Shown piece after piece: positions 8,473 through 14,895 of a stretch of 28,590 bases of DNA; position 1 is the first letter of the stretch; every line of letters begins with the position of its first letter. Under the pieces are notes generated by a model. It had not been told where the DNA came from. It saw only the letters and a list, made by a program, of their open reading frames with translations, and did no database searches. The translations under genes were made by a program, and so were the position numbers. Source of the stretch: Clostridia bacterium (GTDB taxonomy: Bacteria > Bacillota > Clostridia > Oscillospirales > UBA644); contig WHHJ01000021.1 of the NCBI GenBank assembly GCA_014872655.1, positions 1 through 28,590 on the forward strand. The letters are read 5' to 3'.

Positions 8473-9165
8473 ATGCTGCAAAACATCCAAAGAAAACTAA
8501 GACAAACTCAAAAGATCAACTCGTGCGGCGTTTTAAAAATTATTTTTACACAACTGTCTGTCTGCATGCTGATAGTTCTTTGCCTTATCACTTACACCAA
8601 CGCCCAACCCGAAACAGACGCGCAAACCGGGATTGCAGTTTGGGGAAATCTGAAAAACATCCAAACAACAGGCTCTGTCTTTGACACCGACAAACAGATT
8701 TTTGACACAACAGAAAAGTGTCTGGGCGAAGCGGTCAGCGTAATGGCCAGCACGTCAAACCCTTTCCGTGCCGGCGTCTTACCAGCAAGCGGAACAGTTA
8801 CTTCCGGTTTTGGCTATCGACAGGATCCTTTCACTCACGAAACGGCGCTGCATAAAGGCGTTGATATTGCCATGGAAGAAGGAACAGAAGTTCGGTGCGT
8901 GCTGGACGGAACTGTAACGGAATGCGCCAATTCGGCAATCGGCGGAAACTATATTAAAATTCTACATACCAACGGGTATGTATCCTATTATGGACATTTA
9001 CAACAAATCGACGTATCCGAAGGGCAAGCGGTACAGACCGGGCAAATTATCGCGTTATCCGGAAACACCGGGCAAACAACAGGACCTCATCTGCATTTCC
9101 AACTGTCTAAAGATAACACCTTAGCCGACCCGGAAACTTTTTTCTGCTTCGATGCGCAATCATAA
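8473..9165 (+). CDS. Membrane-anchored M23 metallopeptidase-domain protein (SpoIVFA-like)
   Basis: This 230-residue protein has one membrane helix (about residues 24-46), a linker of about 60 residues and a C-terminal LytM/M23 domain (about 96-225). All residues expected of an active lysostaphin-type endopeptidase are present: His127 and Asp131 (HKGVD), His175 (YYGHL), and His206/His208 (HLH). Because a SpoIVFB-like protease gene follows with a 14-base overlap, I read it as the SpoIVFA counterpart. In B. subtilis SpoIVFA tethers and restrains SpoIVFB in the outer forespore membrane. The intact zinc site leaves open that it also cuts peptidoglycan. The start is preceded by an AGAGGTG ribosome site. 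Confidence 0.82.
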   Translation: MLQNIQRKLRQTQKINSCGVLKIIFTQLSVCMLIVLCLITYTNAQPETDAQTGIAVWGNLKNIQTTGSVFDTDKQIFDTTEKCLGEAVSVMASTSNPFRAGVLPASGTVTSGFGYRQDPFTHETALHKGVDIAMEEGTEVRCVLDGTVTECANSAIGGNYIKILHTNGYVSYYGHLQQIDVSEGQAVQTGQIIALSGNTGQTTGPHLHFQLSKDNTLADPETFFCFDAQS

Positions 9166-9745
9166 ATTTCGTATCCACCCGTTATTTTTTGTCGTTTGGA
9201 TCTTCTTTTTATTCTTAGATCGCAGTAGCTATGTGCTGTATTTGTTTATCAGTGCCATGATTCACGAGTCCGCCCACATCGCTGCGTATTTAACCTATGG
9301 GGCACAAATGGAATATATCCGCCTGATGCCGTTTGGGATATCGGCAAAATTACAAAGTCTCACGGCCATTTCCTGTAAAAAAGAAATTTACTCCTCGCTT
9401 GCAGGTATTTGTGCCAATCTGATTACAGCCGGAGTCTGTGCAATGATCTATCAAAAAATACCGTTGGACGGCTTGGACTTTTTTATCTTATGCAATCTTT
9501 CTTTAGCCACCATCAACGCAATTCCGATTTTGCCTTTGGACGGAGGAAGAGCACTGTACTATTTTCTGCTACAAAAAACAGATCCTATTCGGGCAAAAAA
9601 AATATGCCTGTGTTTGGCTATTATATTGCTGATTCCCCTGTTCGGATTAGCCATTTTTATTCTAATAAAAACCGGATATAATTTTTCTTTATTGATGATC
9701 GATTGCTACCTGCTGCTATACCTAATCGTAAAAAAAACAGATTAA
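9152..9745 (+). CDS. SpoIVFB-like site-2 (M50) membrane metalloprotease
   Basis: This 197-residue multi-helix protein has the two M50 signatures: HExxH (His38-Glu39-His42 in MIHESAHIAA) and the distal NAIPILPLDGG motif with metal ligand Asp130. Site-2 proteases cut substrates inside the membrane; SpoIVFB processes pro-sigma K during sporulation. The protein is shorter than B. subtilis SpoIVFB (about 288) and ends after the last helix, so the cytoplasmic CBS domain found there appears to be absent. It overlaps the M23 gene by 14 bases and has only a weak ribosome site, so translational coupling is likely. The SpoIVFB role is inferred from the gene pair. Its pro-sigma K substrate is not encoded in this window. 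Confidence 0.85.
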   Translation: MRNHKFRIHPLFFVVWIFFLFLDRSSYVLYLFISAMIHESAHIAAYLTYGAQMEYIRLMPFGISAKLQSLTAISCKKEIYSSLAGICANLITAGVCAMIYQKIPLDGLDFFILCNLSLATINAIPILPLDGGRALYYFLLQKTDPIRAKKICLCLAIILLIPLFGLAIFILIKTGYNFSLLMIDCYLLLYLIVKKTD

Positions 9746-9748
9746 CTC

Positions 9749-9777
9749 TTGAAATTTTTTGCATTATGGTATACAAT
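9749..9777 (+). promoter_or_regulatory. Promoter for the radical SAM/DUF2344 pair
   Basis: TTGAAA (9749-9754) and TACAAT (9772-9777) are 17 bases apart and lie directly after the SpoIVFB-like stop. This suggests that the following two genes are expressed independently of the sporulation-type pair. Confidence 0.65.
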
Positions 9778-9807
9778 ATACACAAACCGTTGAAAGGATA
9801 TGTATCC

Positions 9808-11589
9808 ATGCAGGTAGAAGAATTTCTTGAACGACAATTACTCAACGTCTCAAAACCCTCCTGGTATACCGGAGGGGAATTTGGCAGCGTTGAAAAAGAC
9901 AAAAACAAAGTGGATATCCGATATGCATTTTGTTTTCCGGACTTATATGATGTCGGCATGTCCCATTTGGGAATCAAAATTTTATATGCACTCTTAAACC
10001 GCAGGGCCGACACCTGGTGTGAACGAGTTTTTGCGCCGAATGTAGATATGGAGCAATTAATGCGTCAATATCAAGTTCCTTTATACGGGCTGGAAAGCCA
10101 TGACCCGATTAAAGATTTTGATTTTGTCGGATTCACGTTGCAATATGAATTGTGTTATACAAATATTTTAACTGTTTTGTCACTGGCGCAGATTCCGCTG
10201 TTAACGGAGCAAAGAACGGATTCTGACCCGATAGTTATGGCGGGCGGTCCCTGCGCGTCGAATCCGGCCCCGCTGAATGATTTTATCGATTTGTTTTTTA
10301 TCGGCGACGGAGAAGAATATTTTGATGTGCTGTTGGACTTGTATAAGGAAACCGGGAAAGACCGCGAAGCCTTTTTAAAAGCCGCCTCACAGATCGAATG
10401 TATGTATGTACCCAAATATCACGACCCGTCTCGCAAAGTCGTGCGGGCCATGGTGCAGGATGTGGACAAGATGTTTGTCCCAGACCAATTTGTGGTGCCG
10501 TATTCCGATGTGGTTCACGACCGGGTGATGGCCGAAATCATGCGCGGCTGTGTTCGCGGCTGCCGATTTTGCCAGGCCGGCATGATTTATCGGCCGTACC
10601 GGCAAAAAAGCCCGAAAAATATTTTGGATAATATCAAAAAACTTTATCAAAACACCGGATATGACGAAGTTTCTTTAACTTCGCTATCTTCCAGTGATTA
10701 CCAAAAATTGCCGCAGTTAACCGATGAACTGCTGGACTTTTGCATTCCTCGAAACATTAACATGGCCTTGCCGTCTCTGCGGGTAGATAATTTTACGGAA
10801 GATATTCTCAAAAAGTTACAAGCAGTCAGAAAAAGCGGACTCACCTTTGCACCGGAAGCCGGTACACAGCGGTTGCGGGATGTGATCACTAAAAACGTAA
10901 CGGAAGAAGAAATTATGCATACGGCTCGGATTGCCTTTGAGGGTGGAGCCACTTCCGTCAAACTTTATTTTATGATTGGGCTGCCGACCGAAACAGACAA
11001 AGACATTCTCGGTATTGGCCAAACGGCACAGCGGATTGTAGATCTGTTTTACTCTCTGCCCGACCGGCCTAAACGGAAGTTAACTGTTACTATCAGCCTC
11101 TCAACCTTTGTCCCCAAATGCTTTACGCCATTTCAGTGGGAAGGACAAGTTCCGCTGGAAGAAATTCGACGCAAGCAGCATTTGTTAATTGAAGCAATCG
11201 GGAAAAACAAACACATCAAACTCAATTATCATGACGGAAAAACAAGCGTGTTGGAAGGTGTGTTTGCCCGCGGCGACGAACGGCTGGGGAAAGTCTTATT
11301 GACCGCATGGGAAAACGGATGCAAATTTGATGCGTGGAATGAGCACTTCCGATTTGAAACCTGGATGCAGGCCTTAGCCCAACATGGATTAAGCGTTGAA
11401 GAATATGCAACCCGCAAACGCGACTTTGAAGAAGTTCTGCCTTGGGACATGATCGACATCGGCGTCACAAAATCCTTCTTGCGCCGAGAATGTCAACGAG
11501 CGTATGAGGAAAAAACTACGCCCAACTGCATCGAACATTGCAGCGGATGCGGCATTTCAAAATACTGTAAAGGAGATGTTTGTCATTAG
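9808..11589 (+). CDS. B12-binding-domain radical SAM protein (TIGR03960 type)
   Basis: This 593-residue protein has an N-terminal region resembling a B12-binding fold (about 30-200), a radical SAM core with the CxxxCxxC cluster motif at Cys248, Cys252 and Cys255, and a C-terminal cysteine-rich tail (CSGCG plus three further Cys) that could bind a second metal centre. It matches the TIGR03960 type of uncharacterised radical SAM protein, usually found beside or fused to a DUF2344 protein, as here. The reaction is unknown to me. I start it at the ATG at 9808, which has a GAAAGGA ribosome site; the open frame extends further upstream into the SpoIVFB-like gene. The family often sits near ribonuclease G and ribosomal protein L21/L27 genes, none of which are in this window. 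Confidence 0.88.
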   Translation: MQVEEFLERQLLNVSKPSWYTGGEFGSVEKDKNKVDIRYAFCFPDLYDVGMSHLGIKILYALLNRRADTWCERVFAPNVDMEQLMRQYQVPLYGLESHDPIKDFDFVGFTLQYELCYTNILTVLSLAQIPLLTEQRTDSDPIVMAGGPCASNPAPLNDFIDLFFIGDGEEYFDVLLDLYKETGKDREAFLKAASQIECMYVPKYHDPSRKVVRAMVQDVDKMFVPDQFVVPYSDVVHDRVMAEIMRGCVRGCRFCQAGMIYRPYRQKSPKNILDNIKKLYQNTGYDEVSLTSLSSSDYQKLPQLTDELLDFCIPRNINMALPSLRVDNFTEDILKKLQAVRKSGLTFAPEAGTQRLRDVITKNVTEEEIMHTARIAFEGGATSVKLYFMIGLPTETDKDILGIGQTAQRIVDLFYSLPDRPKRKLTVTISLSTFVPKCFTPFQWEGQVPLEEIRRKQHLLIEAIGKNKHIKLNYHDGKTSVLEGVFARGDERLGKVLLTAWENGCKFDAWNEHFRFETWMQALAQHGLSVEEYATRKRDFEEVLPWDMIDIGVTKSFLRRECQRAYEEKTTPNCIEHCSGCGISKYCKGDVCH

Positions 11590-12220
11590 AATCGTCTTTT
11601 CAAAACAAGGCCGGGCAAAATATATTTCGCATCTAGATTTGGTTCGAAGTTTTGTGCGCATTTTTAACAGAGCGCAAATCCCGGTCTCTCAAACGCACGG
11701 ATTTAATCCGCATCCCTATATGGTATTTTCCGCACCGCTTTCTTTAGGCGTTTGCAGCCAATGCGAAATGTTGGATATTCGAACGGACAACGACATGCCG
11801 CCCGAACAAATTCTACACCGAATGAAACAAACTTTACCCTCTGGGATCGATATTCTGGAAGTGTACCCACAAACGCGGCCTTTTTCGGAAATTGCCTACG
11901 CAAAATATCTTTTCGGCGTCGAAAAAGAAGTTGCAGAATCATTCCAAGCCTTTTTACAACAGCCGCAAATTCTTGTCAGCAAAAAAACAAAAAGCGGCGC
12001 TGTTCGGATAATTGATCTAAAAGCCGAAATGATACAGCCGGAATGGTCAGATTCGAATTCCTTTTTAACCCTATCGATGATTCTGCCTTGCGGAAACACA
12101 AAAAATATTGGAGTCAATTTGCTGTCCGACGCTTTTTCAGAATATATCGGCAAAAACAACTGGATTCGATCTATTGAACGCGTTCAGTTGCTGGACTCGT
12201 CTTATGGAATTTTTAAATAA
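11576..12220 (+). CDS. Radical SAM-associated DUF2344 protein (TIGR03936 type)
   Basis: This protein has 214 residues from the ATG at 11576. The KYISHLDLVR segment near the N-terminus is the hallmark of the DUF2344 family that partners TIGR03960 radical SAM proteins. Function is unknown, but fusion of the two in other bacteria implies a joint activity, plausibly on RNA or the ribosome (inference). It overlaps the radical SAM gene by 14 bases. The start is odd: the AGGAG ribosome site (11571-11575) abuts the ATG with no spacer, while an in-frame ATT at 11585 is 9 bases from it and would give the family-typical beginning MRIVFSKQGR. The ATT may be the true start. Confidence 0.85.
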   Translation: MFVIRIVFSKQGRAKYISHLDLVRSFVRIFNRAQIPVSQTHGFNPHPYMVFSAPLSLGVCSQCEMLDIRTDNDMPPEQILHRMKQTLPSGIDILEVYPQTRPFSEIAYAKYLFGVEKEVAESFQAFLQQPQILVSKKTKSGAVRIIDLKAEMIQPEWSDSNSFLTLSMILPCGNTKNIGVNLLSDAFSEYIGKNNWIRSIERVQLLDSSYGIFK

Positions 12221-12244
12221 ATGTGACATCTTAATAGTTGCCTC

Positions 12245-12273
12245 TTCTCTTTTATTTAAAAATATGCTATACT
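12245..12273 (+). promoter_or_regulatory. Extended -10 promoter for the queT operon
   Basis: TATACT (12268-12273) is preceded by TG one base upstream (12265-12266), the extended -10 form. A weak -35 box TTCTCT (12245-12250) lies at 17-base spacing. Transcription from about 12280 would include the structured leader. Confidence 0.6.
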
Positions 12274-12286
12274 AAATAGAATTTTA

Positions 12287-12365
12287 TAACGGTCAGTCGC
12301 AGTCCCCTGACCGCTGCAAAACGATAAATCTTGTTTCTCGTTTTGCGATTAAACAAAACACGGAG
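12287..12365 (+). ncRNA. Probable class III preQ1 riboswitch upstream of queT
   Basis: The leader of the queT gene folds into stem P1 (12290-12296 with 12307-12313, CGGTCAG/CTGACCG) and a second 8-bp stem (12316-12323 with 12339-12346, GCAAAACG/CGTTTTGC). The P1 loop starts with TCGC (12297-12300), which can pair with GCGA at 12345-12348 just beyond the second stem. This gives an H-type pseudoknot with an inserted hairpin, the arrangement described for preQ1-III riboswitches. Those are known from Ruminococcaceae upstream of queT-type genes and have an aptamer distant from the ribosome site. The GGAG ribosome site is at 12362-12365. The identity rests on architecture and gene context; I could not compare it with a covariance model. 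Confidence 0.68.
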
Positions 12366-12375
12366 TTGATTTTTT

Positions 12376-12900
12376 ATGAAAAAAAACACGATTCAAAAAC
12401 TAACTTTTGCAGCCGTTATTGCAGCGCTTTACGCTGTTATCACCTTGCTTTTAAGCTGGCTGTCTTTTGGCCCGATCCAATTTCGGATCGCGGAAGCACT
12501 GACGGTTCTGCCGTATTTTTCACCCGTTGCGATTGTTGGGCTCAGCATCGGTTGCTTGATCAGTAACCTCATTGCCAGTCCCTATGCATGGTTGGACATT
12601 TTATTCGGGACCGCGGCTACCGTTCTGGGGGCTGTGGGGACCTACCTGCTCTCCCGGAAGAAAAATCGAATCACTTTTTGGCTGGCACCGCTGCCAACGG
12701 TATTGGCGAACACGATTATTGTAGGCGCCATGATTACGACCTCGATGTCCTTGAGCGGTCAGCTCTCCGAAACAGGCTTTACACTTACATTGCTGTACAA
12801 CATGGCAACCGTAGGGCTGGGAGAAGTAGTTTGCTGCTATGCATTAGGCATTCCCCTTATGTTTATTATAAAAAAATATCGGAAGTCCCTTCCGTTTTAA
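12376..12900 (+). CDS. queT: QueT-family queuosine-precursor (preQ1/preQ0) transporter
   Basis: This 174-residue membrane protein has five or six helices and the QueT family signature near the N-terminus (AAVIAALYAVIT, then IQFRIAEALTVLPYF at about residues 34-48). QueT is the likely substrate-binding S component of an energy-coupling-factor transporter that takes up a queuosine precursor for tRNA modification. No ATPase or EcfT genes are nearby, so it would share the cell's common energising module, typical of group II ECF systems. Transcription passes through the preQ1-like leader, so uptake would fall when the precursor is abundant. It is the only queuosine gene in the window, which suggests salvage rather than local synthesis. 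The GGAG ribosome site sits 10 bases upstream. Confidence 0.88.
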   Translation: MKKNTIQKLTFAAVIAALYAVITLLLSWLSFGPIQFRIAEALTVLPYFSPVAIVGLSIGCLISNLIASPYAWLDILFGTAATVLGAVGTYLLSRKKNRITFWLAPLPTVLANTIIVGAMITTSMSLSGQLSETGFTLTLLYNMATVGLGEVVCCYALGIPLMFIIKKYRKSLPF

Positions 12901-12917
12901 TGAAGGCTAAAGGGACT
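12884..12917 (+). other. Hairpin spanning the queT stop codon
   Basis: AGTCCCT (12884-12890) and AGGGACT (12911-12917) are perfect inverse complements around the queT stop, with an alternative inner CCTTC/GAAGG pairing (12888-12892 with 12902-12906). There is no T-run after it, so it is not a conventional terminator. It might moderate read-through into galU or protect the queT mRNA end. Confidence 0.4.
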
Positions 12918-12952
12918 GCCGATCATTAAATATTGTGTTAGGAGCTGTTACT

Positions 12953-13831
12953 ATGAAAGTAAAAAAGGCGATTATCCTTGCCGCCGGACTGGGCACAAGA
13001 ATGCTTCCGGCAACCAAATCTGTTCCGAAAGAATTATTCCCGATTGTCGACAAGCCAGCCTTACAATACCTGGTAGAAGAATTGGTTCACAGCGGAATCA
13101 CAGATATCATGATTGTTATTTCCAGAGGAAAAACGCTGATTGAAGACCACTTTGACCGCTCCCCCGAATTGGAAGAAAGACTGATTGCCGGCGGAGAGAA
13201 AAAAGCAGACCTGCTCAAACAGGTCCGGCAAGTCTCCGACATGGCCAATATCATTTATGTTCGTCAAAAAACTTTAAACGGCACAGGCGGCGCGCTGCAA
13301 ATGGCTCGCCAGTTTGTCGGCAACGATACCTTTGCGGTTCTTTACGGTGACGATGTAATCATAAACGATGAATATCCTGTTACTAAACAGTTGATTGACG
13401 CCTATGAAGAATACGGATTAGGTGTGGCGGGCGTACAGGAAGTATCTGAAGAAGCGATCCAAAAATATTCTACCATGAAAGTAGAAAAATTAAAAGACAA
13501 TAAGTACTCTTTGACCGATATGATTGAAAAACCGACGAAGGATCAAATTTTGTCATTGTTCTCTATCCTGGGCCGTATCGTTCTTCCGGCAGAGATTTTT
13601 GACATCTTAGACAAAACCCCGTTAGGTGCCGGCAATGAATTGCAGTTGACTGACGCGATGAAAACATTGGCCAACACCAAGGGCATGATTGCAGTGGACT
13701 TTATCGGCAAGAGATATGACATGGGCAACAAACTCGGCGTTATGCAGGCCCAAGTAGAAATGGCGCTCAAACACCCTGAAATCGGTACGGAATTTAAAGA
13801 GTATTTGAAAGAAATTGCCAAGACTTTATAA
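12953..13831 (+). CDS. galU: UTP-glucose-1-phosphate uridylyltransferase
   Basis: This 292-residue protein makes UDP-glucose from UTP and glucose 1-phosphate, feeding cell-wall glycolipid, teichoic-acid and exopolysaccharide synthesis and the Leloir pathway. The nucleotide-binding motif GLGTRMLPATKSVPKE occupies residues 12-27, and length and overall fold match bacterial GalU/GtaB. The ATG at 12953 has an ideal TTAGGAG site (12938-12944); the slightly longer GTG-initiated frame would start inside that site. It lies 52 bases after queT and 11 bases before the epimerase-like gene, with no promoter visible between, so all three may share a transcript. Confidence 0.94.
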   Translation: MKVKKAIILAAGLGTRMLPATKSVPKELFPIVDKPALQYLVEELVHSGITDIMIVISRGKTLIEDHFDRSPELEERLIAGGEKKADLLKQVRQVSDMANIIYVRQKTLNGTGGALQMARQFVGNDTFAVLYGDDVIINDEYPVTKQLIDAYEEYGLGVAGVQEVSEEAIQKYSTMKVEKLKDNKYSLTDMIEKPTKDQILSLFSILGRIVLPAEIFDILDKTPLGAGNELQLTDAMKTLANTKGMIAVDFIGKRYDMGNKLGVMQAQVEMALKHPEIGTEFKEYLKEIAKTL

Positions 13832-13842
13832 GGATTTGCTTT

Positions 13843-14727
13843 ATGAATTATACCATGACAAACGGCACGTTGTTTGTTGCCGTATCTTCTATCGGCGGCC
13901 AGTTGCTGTCTATAGTGGACCTATCACAGAACAACAAAGAATATCTATGGTTGGGCGACGAGGCTTATTGGAAAGGCCGCGCTCCGAATCTGTTTCCTAT
14001 CACAGGACGGGTTCCGGACGGAACCTACACCTATAAAGGAAAAACCTATACCATTGACAGCCCGCACGGATTTATTCGGCACAGCGTATTGCAGTTAACG
14101 AATCATGCCGAGAATTTTATGGAATTTGGGATGAAATCAAACGCTCAAACGCGTAAACAGTATCCGTTTGATTTTGATTATCGGGTCAGATTTACACTGG
14201 ATCAAAAAAAATTGACGATCTGCTATACGATTCGTAATACATCTCCGACAGAGACCATGCTGTTTTCTGTCGGAGCCCATCCAGGATTTCAAGTGCCTAT
14301 AACGGACGGCGAAGTGTTTGAAGACTATATGATTGAATTTGAACATCCCGCTCATCCGCAAAGACTGTTATTGGACGGTGCTTATCTTTCCGGTAAAAAA
14401 GAACCGTATCCGCTACAGAATGATACCATCATCCCCCTGCAGCATAACTTGTTTGACAACGAGATGATTTTATTAGAGCAAGCAGCTCGGTCATTGACGA
14501 TTCATTCTGCACGCAATCAAAACGGCATTCGTGTTTCATACCCGGATTTTACGTACGTCGGATTTTGGCAGCCTGTACAAACAGATGCCCCCTTTATTTG
14601 CGTAGAGCCTTGGAACGGTTTGCCGTCTGTCCAAAACGGTTCCAAAGAATTTTCATCAAAGCCAGGTTTATGTACCCTGCAACCACTGAAAACATATCAA
14701 GCAACCTACTCTATAGAAGTTTATTAA
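13843..14727 (+). CDS. Aldose 1-epimerase family protein, LacX type
   Basis: This 294-residue cytoplasmic protein of the galactose mutarotase superfamily belongs by length and motifs to the LacX-like branch. The catalytic pair seems intact: His146 in GAHPGFQVP and Glu255 in CVEPWNGLP. The substrate of LacX-like proteins is not settled, and hexose or hexose-phosphate anomers are both possible. It follows galU by 11 bases, so it may help supply or clear sugar anomers for UDP-glucose metabolism. A canonical GalM is encoded separately at 25696, so the two are not redundant copies: sequence motifs and lengths differ clearly. Confidence 0.87.
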   Translation: MNYTMTNGTLFVAVSSIGGQLLSIVDLSQNNKEYLWLGDEAYWKGRAPNLFPITGRVPDGTYTYKGKTYTIDSPHGFIRHSVLQLTNHAENFMEFGMKSNAQTRKQYPFDFDYRVRFTLDQKKLTICYTIRNTSPTETMLFSVGAHPGFQVPITDGEVFEDYMIEFEHPAHPQRLLLDGAYLSGKKEPYPLQNDTIIPLQHNLFDNEMILLEQAARSLTIHSARNQNGIRVSYPDFTYVGFWQPVQTDAPFICVEPWNGLPSVQNGSKEFSSKPGLCTLQPLKTYQATYSIEVY

Positions 14728-14762
14728 AAAAAGCGATATGCGCCAGCGCATATCGCTTTTTT
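14727..14762. terminator. Strong bidirectional intrinsic terminator
   Basis: An 11-bp perfect GC-containing stem (14733-14743 with 14746-14756) is flanked by an A-run before and a T-run after, so the paired arm reaches about 17 bp. It terminates the galU operon on the plus strand and could also end transcription entering from the minus strand across 14774-14889. Confidence 0.92.
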
Positions 14763-14773
14763 AGTGTTATACC

Positions 14774-14889
14774 ATAAAACAAAAATGTTCGCTTGCAAGG
14801 GCATTTTGGCAAAGCCGTCAATAGCGCAGGCGCATGAAATGCGCACCGGGCGAATGCCCCAGACTGCAAAGCAAGACTTTCTGCATATA
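14774..14889. repeat. Compact structured non-coding element (small RNA or MITE-like repeat)
   Basis: This GC-rich island lies between convergent operons. It can fold into nested helices: CTTGC/GCAAG (14792-14796 with 14871-14875), GGGCATT/AATGCCC (14799-14805 with 14853-14859), and inside them the hairpins GGC-AAA-GCC (14808-14816) and GCGCAT-GAA-ATGCGC (14830-14844). An alternative hairpin GGGC-GAAT-GCCC uses 14848-14859. The same 7 bases, TTATACC, occur on both sides (14767-14773 and 14890-14896). On the minus strand a TATAAT (14889-14894) lies just upstream and the terminator at 14727-14762 downstream, so an RNA of roughly 150 bases is possible. No coding potential is convincing. I cannot tell a dispersed repeat from a structured RNA. 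Confidence 0.55.
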
Positions 14890-14895
14890 TTATAC

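Noticed and set aside
12884..12917. Terminator at the end of queT
   Set aside because: The inverted repeat is real but has no U-run after it, and galU follows within 40 bases without a clear promoter, so I kept it only as an unclassified hairpin.
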